This document shows positions 1-7,973 of a stretch of DNA of 19,769 nucleotides, piece by piece. How positions within the stretch are numbered: the stretch's first letter is position 1; the number at the start of each line of letters is the position of its first letter. The position numbers and the translations under genes were made by a program. The notes under the pieces were generated by a model. The model searched no databases and was not told the origin of the DNA. It worked only from the letters and a program-made list of their open reading frames with translations. The stretch is from Actinomycetes bacterium. GTDB taxonomy: Bacteria; Actinomycetota; Actinomycetes; Propionibacteriales; Nocardioidaceae. The stretch covers positions 1 to 19,769 of the forward strand of contig JAEWXC010000098.1 in assembly GCA_023396115.1 (NCBI GenBank), in the 5' to 3' direction.

Positions 1-72
1 TCGTCGCGTCGGCTCGGTCTGGGAGTCATCGGCGGGTCTCTCCTTCCGCTGGCGCACCCGGGGCGGCAGCAT
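1..72 (-). CDS. N-terminus of a divergent gene, cut by the window edge
   Basis: An ATG at 72 (minus strand) opens a reading frame that runs off the left edge after 24 codons. The peptide is basic and polar (begins MLPPRVRQRKERP, ends EPTRR). It is too short to identify. A basic, unstructured start of this kind is compatible with a TetR-type regulator, and KstR2-like regulators are often encoded beside the genes they control, but this is a guess. A TAATCT -10-like hexamer lies at 122-117, about 45 nt upstream of the ATG. No clear Shine-Dalgarno is visible. The true start could lie further inside the gene, beyond the window. Confidence 0.35.
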   Translation of the reverse strand, partial: MLPPRVRQRKERPADDSQTEPTRR

Positions 73-125
73 CCTGACGAGGGGAACGGCACCTGCGACC
101 GACCGCCTCGTGCGTTAGATTACCG

Positions 126-139
126 AACAAGCACTTGCT
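126..139. promoter_or_regulatory. KstR2-like operator in the fadD3 divergent promoter
   Basis: The 14 bases AACAAGCACTTGCT match the published mycobacterial KstR2 consensus AnCAAGnnCTTGnT at every fixed position. The site lies just after a plus-strand -10-like TAGATT (116-121), so it would cover the transcription start of the ligase gene. It also falls in the spacer upstream of a minus-strand TAATCT (122-117), so one bound repressor could block both directions. KstR2 is a TetR repressor relieved by HIP-CoA. The same half-sites could be used by a related TetR protein. Confidence 0.75.
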
Positions 140-154
140 CAGGTAGGAGTCACC

Positions 155-1777
<1,623 letters not shown>

Positions 1778-1801
1778 CCCCTCCGTCCCCCGTCCCGGAG
1801 T

Positions 1802-1871
1802 TGTAACACTGATCTGTCCGTTGTGATGCGGTGGTCTGACACCGCATCAGAGGTGACAGATCCGTGTTACA
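1802..1871. repeat. Palindromic repeat family A, copy 1
   Basis: A 70-bp two-part hairpin. The outer 17-bp arms are TGTAACACTGATCTGTC (1802-1818) and its near-perfect complement (1855-1871, one mismatch). An unpaired 5/5 internal loop follows, then a perfect 10-bp inner stem TGATGCGGTG/CACCGCATCA around a 6-nt loop. It lies between the converging 3' ends of the ligase and AbiEi-like genes, so it could act as a bidirectional terminator. A second copy in a divergent promoter region argues for a dispersed element instead. Confidence 0.85.
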
Positions 1872-1898
1872 TGAGCGCTACCGGCCCACTGGCCTCGC

Positions 1899-2936
1899 TC
1901 AGGCCGCCAACCGGCGCAGCCGTTGGCTGCCCATCGAATCGGCGAACTCGAGCAGGTGTGGCGGCGTGTGCGCGCCCCTGGCCGCGACCGTCTCACCGAT
2001 CTCCGCGGCCAGACGTGCGACGGTCGCGTGCCACACGGTCGGCGCGAGGTCGGACCAGATGAGCCGCGAGACGCCCAGTCCCTCACGGAGCAACGCCCGT
2101 TCCCGACGCCTCTCGTCGTGCACCACCTGCCCGGGGTCCCTGTCGGCCACGCCGCCGTCCCCGACCCGTCGGTACTTGACCATGCCGTCGAACTCGATCA
2201 CGTGAGATCCGAGCAGTAGATCGACCCACGCCACCCGTTGACCCAGGCGCACCGGGAACTGGGTGCACGGCACGCCGAGTCCGGTCTCGATGACCGCCAG
2301 ACGTGCAAGCGACTCGGCCGGGTTCTCTGCCCCGGCGTCGGCCAACTCCATGGCCTCCCTGGCAGCTCGTACACCGCGCCAGCTCGCCATGGGTTCCACC
2401 GCGGCACGCAACTGGGCACGGGTGACCCGCTGACGCAGCGCAGCGTCGCACGCGGTGAGTCCCGTGCGCAGTCCGTGCTGGCGAGCCAGGTCGACTGCCG
2501 TGCGCGCCGCGTCGAGCACCCGCATCCCCTGCACGGTGACGACCTGGTGGTGGGCGTAGACGGCGCCGTGGTGCTTGACGCCCGTCTCGTGTCGCGAGCC
2601 GACGACCGTGTGGGGTCGCGTGACATGCACGAAGGGGTGTCGGGGGGCCAGGAACGGCATGCCCAGGGCGTGCGCGGCACTGTCGTGGCTGAACACGAAC
2701 CGTCCGGCGATGCCCATTCCGGCGGCGCGGGCACGCAGCACCTCCCACGCGGGACCGTCCCCGACGGCTGCCCGGTGCGAGCCCGAGGTGTAGACGCCCC
2801 GACGGACGCGCACGAGTTCACCACGACGGATCAGCGCACGGAGCTCGCCGTCGGTCACCCCGGAAGCAAGGCAGGTCGGCCAGTCGATGAGCTGGCCCGC
2901 GGAGTTCAGCGCGGCGTGCAGACGAGGCGGGAGCAT
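1899..2936 (-). CDS. AbiEi-like antitoxin domain protein with C-terminal nuclease-like domain
   Basis: 345 residues. Residues ~16-52 look like the winged-helix N-terminus of AbiEi-type antitoxins (LIRRGELVRVRRGVY pattern). The middle (~80-170) contains FSHDSAAHALGM and VLDAARTAVDLARQ, typical of actinobacterial AbiEi-like proteins. The C-terminal third (~205-300) resembles Vsr/DUF559 nucleases of the PD-(D/E)xK type: E208, D239 in WVDLLL, and E248-F-D250-G-x-x-K254-Y are plausible core residues. No AbiEii nucleotidyltransferase toxin is next to it, so this is not a standard two-gene type IV toxin-antitoxin pair. It may be a solitary DNA-binding or restriction-like protein. The gene stands alone, bracketed by the two family A palindromes. 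The function is unproven; the family call is by motif recognition. Confidence 0.7.
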   Translation of the reverse strand: MLPPRLHAALNSAGQLIDWPTCLASGVTDGELRALIRRGELVRVRRGVYTSGSHRAAVGDGPAWEVLRARAAGMGIAGRFVFSHDSAAHALGMPFLAPRHPFVHVTRPHTVVGSRHETGVKHHGAVYAHHQVVTVQGMRVLDAARTAVDLARQHGLRTGLTACDAALRQRVTRAQLRAAVEPMASWRGVRAAREAMELADAGAENPAESLARLAVIETGLGVPCTQFPVRLGQRVAWVDLLLGSHVIEFDGMVKYRRVGDGGVADRDPGQVVHDERRRERALLREGLGVSRLIWSDLAPTVWHATVARLAAEIGETVAARGAHTPPHLLEFADSMGSQRLRRLAA

Positions 2937-3060
2937 CCGCCCACGGTCGCCCCGATCAGATCACCCCGGCGCCCCGCCTCGGGCCCTTGTGGAGTAGGTC
3001 GCCGGCACCGGCGGCCTGTGGACGACCGGGGGCGCCGGTCAGGTCCGGCGCCTCGCTCAA

Positions 3061-3128
3061 GTAACACTGATCTGTCACTACTGATGCGGTGTCATACCAC
3101 CGCATCAGAGGTGACAGATCAGTGTTAC
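3061..3128. repeat. Palindromic repeat family A, copy 2
   Basis: Outer arms GTAACACTGATCTGTC (3061-3076) and its perfect 16-bp complement (3113-3128) enclose a 5/5 internal loop and the same inner stem TGATGCGGTG/CACCGCATCA around loop TCATAC. The right half is nearly base-identical to copy 1. The central hexamer TCATAC is close to the reverse complement of copy 1's GTCTGA. This copy lies between divergent genes (AbiEi-like start at 2936, flavoprotein start near 3197), so transcription termination alone does not explain it. Confidence 0.87.
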
Positions 3129-3196
3129 AGCCGGAGGCCGGTCGGCGACCGGGACCCCGCGTGCCCCGCGCACCACCGGGCACGCAGACTGGTGTC

Positions 3197-4270
3197 GTGC
3201 ACTCCCCCGACTCCCCCATGCCCCTGCGCCGTGGCCGCACCTGGTCGAACCGGCTGCTGCTGGCACCGCTGACCAACCTGCAGTCCGACCCCGTCACCGG
3301 CGCGCTGAGCGACACCGAGATCGAGTGGCTCGTGGCCCGGGGGCGCGGTGGGTTCGGGCAGGTGATGACCGCCGCCGCGTTCGTCACGCCGGAGGGCCGG
3401 GCCTGGCGCGGCCAGCTGGGCGTGCACGACGACACGATGCTGCCGGGGCTGGAGAAGCTCGCCGACGCCGTCCGCGCCACCGGCGCCCTCAGCTCGGTGC
3501 AGCTGCACCACGGCGGGATGCGCTCGGACGCGCAACTGAACGGCACCCCCAACCTCGGCCCGTGGGACGACGCCGACCGGCAGACCCGCGCGCTGACCAC
3601 CGGCGAGGTCGAGGGTCTGGTCGAGGCGACGGTGGCGGCCGCAGTCCGCTGCGAGAAGGCCGGGATCGACGGCGTCCAGCTGCACGCCGCCCACGGCTAC
3701 CTGTGGTGCCAGTTCCTGGACCCGCGCTCCAACCACCGCACCGACGCCTACGGCGGGTCGCTGGTCAACCGGATGCGGTTCACCCTCGACACGCTGCGCG
3801 GCATCCGCGAGGCCACCGGCGACGACTTCGAGGTGGGCGTGCGTCTGACCCCCGAGGGCTACGGGGTCCCGCTGGCCGACGCCGTCGAGGTGGTCGGCGC
3901 GGTCCTGGCCAGCGGGCTCGTGGACACCGTGGACCTGTCGATGTGGGACTGCTGGATGCACCCGCGCAAGGTCGAGACCGGGCGTCCCCTGGTCGACGAG
4001 TTCCTGCCGCTGCCCCGGCACGGCACCCGGCTGGGCGTCACCGGCAAGGTGACCGACCGGGCCGGCGTGGACTGGGCCCTGACCCGGGGCGCGGACTTCG
4101 TCGGGGTCGGCATCGCCGGGATCCTGCACCACGACGCCGCCGCGTCCCTGCTGGCCGGTGACTTCGCCCCGGTGGCGAGGCCGGTCAGCGCCGACCACCT
4201 GCGCGCCGAGCACGTCGGGGAGCCGTTGATCGACTACCTGCGCGAGGGCTGGGACGACTTCGTCAGCTGA
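3197..4270 (+). CDS. Old Yellow Enzyme family NAD(P)H:flavin oxidoreductase
   Basis: FMN-dependent ene-reductase fold (TIM barrel) of about 357 residues, the single-domain OYE length with no added FeS/FAD domains. Visible family motifs are QLHHGG (102-107), HAAHGYL (163-169; the two histidines sit where OYEs bind the substrate carbonyl), NHRTDAYGGSL, and NRMRF (191-195). Members reduce activated C=C bonds, including enones; the substrate is unknown here. A longer in-frame start at 3089 falls inside the family A palindrome and is rejected. The GTG at 3197 follows a weak CAGACT (3185-3190); ATG at 3218 is an alternative. Its position near CoA-ester catabolic genes is suggestive, but no shared operator was found in front of it. 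Confidence 0.85.
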   Translation: MHSPDSPMPLRRGRTWSNRLLLAPLTNLQSDPVTGALSDTEIEWLVARGRGGFGQVMTAAAFVTPEGRAWRGQLGVHDDTMLPGLEKLADAVRATGALSSVQLHHGGMRSDAQLNGTPNLGPWDDADRQTRALTTGEVEGLVEATVAAAVRCEKAGIDGVQLHAAHGYLWCQFLDPRSNHRTDAYGGSLVNRMRFTLDTLRGIREATGDDFEVGVRLTPEGYGVPLADAVEVVGAVLASGLVDTVDLSMWDCWMHPRKVETGRPLVDEFLPLPRHGTRLGVTGKVTDRAGVDWALTRGADFVGVGIAGILHHDAAASLLAGDFAPVARPVSADHLRAEHVGEPLIDYLREGWDDFVS

Positions 4271-4276
4271 CCCCGC

Positions 4277-4909
4277 TCACACCGGCAGCGGCGTGCGCTG
4301 GCTGCCGGAGCCGAACCCGAGCCAGGTGTGCCGGTTGCCGGCCCAGCACCAGCCCAGCTTCGGCGCGTGGCGGCGGTCGGCGCCGTCACGACCGGTGCCG
4401 TTGGAGATCCACAGCGCCGGGGTTCGGGCGTCGAGGGACCCGTTGGCCCGACGCAGCCGGGAGCCGATGGTCATGAAGCAGTGGTTGCGCTCGAGCGCGA
4501 CGGGCTGCTGGATCAGCCAGTGCAAACCCTCGACCAGGGTCATCGGGGTGCGCCCGGCGGCCAGGAGCTCGGGCATCGCCTCGTCCGGGGACCAGTTGGC
4601 CAGGTGGTCGCCGCGGTCGGGGTCGGCGAGCAGGTGGACGGGCCCGGCCGGGTGGTCGAGCCCGGGGAGCGGTGTGAACAGGTCCACGTCGGTCATGTCG
4701 GGCACCACGAACCCGGCCTTGTCCGCGTGCCGCAGGTGCCCGACCAGGTCGCTGGGGGCCACCCCGGTCAGCACCACCAACCCGGGCGCCGCGGCCGAGG
4801 CCGCCGCACGCAACCGGTCGGCCTCCACCCCGGCGCGCTCGAGGAGTCCGAGGGCGTCGAGACGGTCGATCTGGTCGGTCGGGGTGGGCAGGTCGACGGC
4901 GAACGGCAA
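4277..4909 (-). CDS. DUF5701-like protein
   Basis: About 210 residues when read from the TTG at 4909, which has GGGAG five nt upstream. A longer TTG start at 5011 would add 34 proline-rich residues reaching into the tandem repeat and has no visible ribosome site. The signature PKLGWCWAGNRHTWLG near the C-terminus (~183-198), with CFMTIGSRL and PALWIS before it, matches my memory of the actinobacterial DUF5701 family, which has no assigned function. The last 8 bp of hairpin stem shared with the converging flavoprotein gene lie inside its 3' end. It has no partner gene: the next gene upstream ends 465 bp away behind a terminator and a repeat array. Confidence 0.7.
   Translation of the reverse strand: MPFAVDLPTPTDQIDRLDALGLLERAGVEADRLRAAASAAAPGLVVLTGVAPSDLVGHLRHADKAGFVVPDMTDVDLFTPLPGLDHPAGPVHLLADPDRGDHLANWSPDEAMPELLAAGRTPMTLVEGLHWLIQQPVALERNHCFMTIGSRLRRANGSLDARTPALWISNGTGRDGADRRHAPKLGWCWAGNRHTWLGFGSGSQRTPLPV
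4282..4308. terminator. Possible hairpin between converging flavoprotein and DUF5701 genes
   Basis: An 8-bp perfect stem CCGGCAGC/GCTGCCGG encloses an 11-nt loop 12 bases after the flavoprotein stop codon. It lies inside the 3' end of the DUF5701-like gene, and the two stops are only 6 bp apart. No T-run follows, as is common in high-GC actinobacteria, so termination is an inference. Confidence 0.35.
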
Positions 4910-4995
4910 GGGCTCTCCCGGGAGTCGGCGGTGGGTGCTGCTGTTCAACGGACCGGGCGGGGTGGGAGTTCCCGGCGGGGTCGCGTGACGGGGGA

Positions 4996-5256
4996 GGTCG
5001 GCGTCGGACAAGTCCGGTCGACGTCACGCAAGGGGGGAGGTCGGCGCCACGCAAGTGCCCGGTCGGCGCCACACAAGTGCCCGGTCGGCGTCGCCTTCGT
5101 GCCCGGTCGGCGCCACGCAAGGGGGGAGGTCGGCGCCACGCAAGGGGGGAGGTCGGCGCCACGTTTGTGCCCGGTCACGCCCACGCAAGTGCCCGGTCGG
5201 CGCGGAAACGCCCGGTCGGCGTCGCGTTGGTGCCCGGTCGGCGCACGACAGAGGGG
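4996..5256. repeat. Degenerate 22-bp tandem repeat (about 12 units)
   Basis: Units begin with GGTCGGCG and recur at about 4996, 5016, 5039, 5061, 5083, 5105, 5128, 5151, 5173, 5195, 5214 and 5236, with spacing 19-23 and mostly 22-23. The consensus is GGTCGGCGCCACGCAA followed by one of two tails: GTGCCC (22-bp unit) or GGGGGGA (23-bp unit). The unit length is not a multiple of three and no Shine-Dalgarno precedes any frame through it, so I read it as noncoding. With the neighbouring 18-bp repeat and terminator it fills the 465-bp gap between the DUF5701-like start and the thiolase stop. Confidence 0.85.
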
Positions 5257-5284
5257 CCCCGACGCGTGCGCTCCGGGGCCCCTC
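5251..5284. terminator. Strong hairpin terminator of the SDR-thiolase operon
   Basis: A perfect 11-bp stem GAGGGGCCCCG (5251-5261) and its complement (5274-5284) encloses a 12-nt loop. It lies 91 bp past the thiolase stop on the minus strand. No T-tract follows, which is usual for actinobacterial hairpin terminators. It also marks the end of the 22-bp repeat array. Confidence 0.7.
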
Positions 5285-5307
5285 CGGGAGACGGCTCAGG
5301 CCGTCCG

Positions 5308-5357
5308 GGTCGTGCTGGTCGAACCGGTCGTGCCGGTCGAACCGGTCGTGCCGGGTG
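5308..5357. repeat. 18-bp direct repeat, 2.7 copies
   Basis: GGTCGTGCTGGTCGAACC (5308-5325) is followed by a copy with one change (5326-5343) and a partial third (5344-5357). Each unit is itself two related 9-mers beginning GGTCG. It lies between the thiolase stop codon and its terminator, so it would be transcribed as 3' UTR. It is a different repeat from the 22-bp array, although both use the GGTCG core. Confidence 0.75.
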
Positions 5358-5374
5358 GTACTGGTCGAGCTGGA

Positions 5375-6592
5375 TCAGCTCAGGCGCTCGATGACCATCG
5401 CCATGCCCTGGCCACCGCCGACGCACATGGTCTCCAGACCGAACTGGGCGTCGCGCTCCTGCAGGCCGTGGATCAGGGTGGTGGTCAGGCGGGCACCGGT
5501 CGAACCGAACGGGTGACCCAGAGCGATCGCGCCACCGTTGACGTTCACCTTCTCGGCGTCCACGCCGATGCCGTCGATGCTGGGCAGCACCTGCGCGGCG
5601 AAGGCCTCGTTGAGCTCGACCAGGTCGATGTCGGAGGCCGAGAGGCCGGCGCGGGCGATCGCCATCTTCGACGCCTCGACCGGGCCCAGACCCATGATCT
5701 CGGGGTTCAGGCCGGTGACACCGGTGGAGACCACGCGGGCCAGCGGGGTCAGGCCCAGCTCACGCGCCTTGGTGTCGCTCATGACGACCAGCGCAGCGGC
5801 GCCGTCGTTGAGGGCGCAGCAGTTGGCGGCGGTCACGGTGCCGTTCTCACGGAACACCGGCTTCATGCCGCTGACCGAGTCCAGGGTGACGCCGGCGCGC
5901 GGGCCGTCGTCGGTCGAGACGACCGTGCCGTCGGGGGTGGTCACCGGGGTGATGTCGGTGGCGAAGAAGCCACGCTCGATGGCCGCCTCGGCACGGTTCT
6001 GCGAGCGCACCGCCCACTCGTCCTGCGCGGCGCGCGAGACACCCTTGAAGGTGGCCACGTTCTCGGCGGTCTCGCCCATGGCGATGTAGATGTCGCTGAG
6101 CAGGCCGGCCGCGACCGGGTCGGTCCACGGGGTGTTGTTCGCGGAGGTCTCCACGGTGCGGGCCATCGCGTCGGCGTAGGCGGGGTTCTTGGTGTTCTCC
6201 ATGCCGTCGGCCTTGCCGTTGAAGAACCGCGACACGGTCTCGACACCACCGGAGATGAAGATGTCGCCCTCGCCGGCCTTGATCGCGTGCATCGCCATCC
6301 GGGTGGTCTGCAGCGAGGAGGAGCAGTAGCGGTTGACGGTCACACCGGCCACGTCGTGCAGGCCGGCGATGATCGCGGACTGGCGGGCGATGTTGTAGGC
6401 CTGCTCACCGGCCGGCTGCGCGCAGCCCCACATGACGTCCTCGACCAGGGCCGGGTCCAGACCGGGCACGCCGGCCAGGGCGGCGGAGATGATCTGGGCG
6501 GACAGGTCGTCGGGACGCAGGTCCTTGAGCGAGCCCTTGAAGGCGCGGCCGATGGGCGAGCGGACGGCGGAGACGATGACTGCTTCAGGCAT
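5375..6592 (-). CDS. fadA3: FadA3-like acetyl-CoA C-acyltransferase (thiolase)
   Basis: 405-residue type II thiolase that cleaves 3-ketoacyl-CoA with CoA in beta-oxidation. The nucleophile C90 is in VNRYCSSSLQTT, NEAF is at 328-331, catalytic H360 in GGAIALGHPFG, and C390 in ETMCVGGGQG. The start MPEAVIVSAVRSPIGRAFKG and the C-terminus GGGQGMAMVIERLS are near-matches to my memory of M. tuberculosis FadA3 (Rv1074c), also 405 residues. It is clearly less like FadA5 or FadA6, the thiolases usually tied to cholesterol degradation. The ATG at 6592 is preceded by GAAGGA. The start lies 30 bp after the stop of the upstream dehydrogenase, so the two form an operon, ending at the hairpin at 5251-5284. 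The substrate is unknown. Confidence 0.88.
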   Translation of the reverse strand: MPEAVIVSAVRSPIGRAFKGSLKDLRPDDLSAQIISAALAGVPGLDPALVEDVMWGCAQPAGEQAYNIARQSAIIAGLHDVAGVTVNRYCSSSLQTTRMAMHAIKAGEGDIFISGGVETVSRFFNGKADGMENTKNPAYADAMARTVETSANNTPWTDPVAAGLLSDIYIAMGETAENVATFKGVSRAAQDEWAVRSQNRAEAAIERGFFATDITPVTTPDGTVVSTDDGPRAGVTLDSVSGMKPVFRENGTVTAANCCALNDGAAALVVMSDTKARELGLTPLARVVSTGVTGLNPEIMGLGPVEASKMAIARAGLSASDIDLVELNEAFAAQVLPSIDGIGVDAEKVNVNGGAIALGHPFGSTGARLTTTLIHGLQERDAQFGLETMCVGGGQGMAMVIERLS

Positions 6593-6622
6593 GGCTTTTC
6601 CTTCGGGTGGGTCGGGTGTGGG

Positions 6623-7393
6623 TCAGGCGTTGGGGGTGTGGGCGAGGAAGGCGGGGACCTCGCCGCCACCGTCGACGTTGAGGGTCGCGCCGGTCACGTG
6701 CGAGGCCAGCGGCGAGGCGAGCAGCAGGCAGGCCTGGCCGACCTCGGCCGGGGTGGCGAACTGCCCGCGCGGAATCGTGGCGGAGATCGCCTCGAACTGC
6801 TCGGGGGTGCCGTAGTGGTCCTCCGAGCCGGGGGTGGCGATCAGGCCGCAGGAGACGTTGAGGACCCGCACGTCGGGGGCCCACTCGACGGCCAGCGAGG
6901 TGGTCAGCGACTCCAGCGCGGCCTTGGCGGCCCCGTAGATCGCGGTGCCGGGGCTGGGCCGGCGCGCCGAGATGGAGGTGATGTTGAGGACCACGGCGTC
7001 GTCGGTGGCCTTGAGCAGCGAGTACGCCGCGTGCATCACGTAGGCCGCGGAGAGGAAGTTCAGCTCGTTGATCTTCGCCGCGAACCGGGGCGAGGCGCCG
7101 GCGAACGTCGCGAACGGCGCTCCGCCGGCGTTGTTGACGAGCACGTCGAGGCGACCGTGGCGCTCCTCGATGTCGCGCATCCAGACCGCGACGGCCTCGG
7201 GGTCGCGCACGTCGACGGCGGTGAAGACCGGACGGCGCCCGTCCACCTCACGCAGGGTCTCGGGGGTGGTGCGTCCGCAGATCTCGACGTGGGCGCCAGC
7301 GGCCAGGAAGACCTCGACGATCCCGTCGCCGACCCCCTTCGCGCCGCCGGTGACGACCACGACCTTGCCGGTCATGTCGAGGGTGTAGCCCAT
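6623..7393 (-). CDS. Short-chain dehydrogenase/reductase (SDR), NAD(P)-dependent
   Basis: 256 residues, classical SDR length. The cofactor loop TGGAKGVGDG is at 15-24, D61-V62 contacts the adenine, NNAG is at 87-90, and the catalytic residues are S140, Y153 and K157 (YxxxK). The C-terminus has LNVDGGGE. The ATG at 7393 is chosen because AGGAGGT lies nine bases upstream (7409-7403); a frame extending to 7480 would cross the operator. Coupled with a thiolase, it most likely oxidises a hydroxyacyl-CoA or ring hydroxyl to the keto form before cleavage. IpdF of the KstR2 regulon is an SDR and is a possible counterpart, but I cannot confirm orthology by eye. Confidence 0.85.
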   Translation of the reverse strand: MGYTLDMTGKVVVVTGGAKGVGDGIVEVFLAAGAHVEICGRTTPETLREVDGRRPVFTAVDVRDPEAVAVWMRDIEERHGRLDVLVNNAGGAPFATFAGASPRFAAKINELNFLSAAYVMHAAYSLLKATDDAVVLNITSISARRPSPGTAIYGAAKAALESLTTSLAVEWAPDVRVLNVSCGLIATPGSEDHYGTPEQFEAISATIPRGQFATPAEVGQACLLLASPLASHVTGATLNVDGGGEVPAFLAHTPNA

Positions 7394-7475
7394 GTTTCCG
7401 GTACCTCCTGGGGCGTTCGGCCCGTCCGCTGGCCAGCCGCTTCGCTGGGTGGGGACCACCCTAGTCCAGAAACCA

Positions 7476-7489
7476 AGCAAGTGCTAGGT
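7476..7489. promoter_or_regulatory. Second KstR2-like operator, in the SDR/thioesterase divergent promoter
   Basis: AGCAAGTGCTAGGT matches AnCAAGnnCTTGnT except for one core base (CTAG for CTTG). It is centred in a longer 20-bp imperfect palindrome, AACC...GGTT, at 7471-7490. It overlaps a plus-strand TAGGTT (7485-7490) and lies upstream of a minus-strand TAGGGT (7463-7458), so it could control both the SDR-thiolase operon and the thioesterase pair. It shares the CAAG(CA/TG)CTTG-type core with the fadD3 site at 126-139. Confidence 0.65.
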
Positions 7490-7514
7490 TGAGCGCCATC
7501 GGGAGGTACGAGAC

Positions 7515-7973
7515 ATGACGCACGTCGGCGCACCGTTGGCGACCAGCACGTTCACCCTGGGATACGCCGACACCGACCCGGCCGGGATCCTCTACTACGC
7601 CGCCTGGTTCCCCTGGATGGAGCGGCTGCAGACCCAGTGGTTCGCCGACGCCGGTCTGCGCCAGGACACCCTCAAGGAACGGTTCGGCTTCTGGACCGTC
7701 AACGCCCGGGTGGAGTGCGACTACCTGGTCGCCGTCGGGCTGCTGGACACGATCCGGCTGGAGCTGCGCCTGGGCGAGGTCCGGACCAGCTCGTTCGCGA
7801 TGGAGCACACGATGTGGCGCGGCGAGGAGCAGGTGGCCCGGGCCGTGATGCGCCTGGTCACCGTCACCCCCGACGGCCGGGCCACCCGGATCCCGCCGCT
7901 GCTCGCCGAGCACCTGACCGCGTGGGGCGAGGGCCGCACGCTGACCCCCACCCCGCAGGAGCCCACCCGATGA
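7515..7973 (+). CDS. 4HBT-type hotdog acyl-CoA thioesterase
   Basis: 152-residue hotdog-fold protein that hydrolyses an acyl- or aroyl-CoA. Residues 17-28, YADTDPAGILYY, carry the D-x-A-G-hydrophobic-Y/F signature of 4-hydroxybenzoyl-CoA thioesterases, with D21 the likely catalytic aspartate. The following WFPWMERLQTQW helix also fits. The ATG has GGGAGGT at 7501-7507, seven bases upstream. Its stop codon overlaps the next gene's ATG (ATGA), indicating translational coupling. It is transcribed divergently from the SDR-thiolase operon across a KstR2-like operator, so it probably recycles CoA or removes a product in the same pathway. The substrate is not determinable. Confidence 0.82.
   Translation: MTHVGAPLATSTFTLGYADTDPAGILYYAAWFPWMERLQTQWFADAGLRQDTLKERFGFWTVNARVECDYLVAVGLLDTIRLELRLGEVRTSSFAMEHTMWRGEEQVARAVMRLVTVTPDGRATRIPPLLAEHLTAWGEGRTLTPTPQEPTR

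Noticed and set aside
1802..1871. Simple bidirectional terminator for fadD3 and the AbiEi-like gene
   Set aside because: Possible as a secondary role, but the same element occurs at 3061-3128 in a divergent promoter gap, so the sequence is better described as a dispersed repeat.
1899..2936. Complete type IV toxin-antitoxin system
   Set aside because: No AbiEii-like nucleotidyltransferase frame was found on either side; the neighbours are metabolic genes and palindromes.
3089..3196. N-terminal extension of the Old Yellow Enzyme (start at 3089)
   Set aside because: The added 36 codons are encoded by the family A palindrome and carry no conserved OYE residues. Similar short peptides open at both palindrome copies, the mark of a repeat-derived frame.
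5039..5195. GCAAGTGC words inside the tandem units as KstR2 half-sites
   Set aside because: They lack the second half-site (CTTG) and the flanking T. The similarity is to eight bases only and is repeated because the unit is repeated.
4996..5256. CRISPR array
   Set aside because: The units are contiguous degenerate repeats without unique spacers, and no cas genes are present.
5375..6592. Assignment of the thiolase as FadA6 or FadA5
   Set aside because: The N-terminal, active-site (VNRYCSSSLQTT) and C-terminal segments resemble FadA3 much more closely, and the length of 405 agrees with FadA3.
4328..7492. Plus-strand open frame of 1054 codons
   Set aside because: It runs antisense across the DUF5701, thiolase and SDR genes, is low-complexity (G, V, R, H, D rich) and crosses the repeat array and terminator. 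It is a typical high-GC shadow frame.
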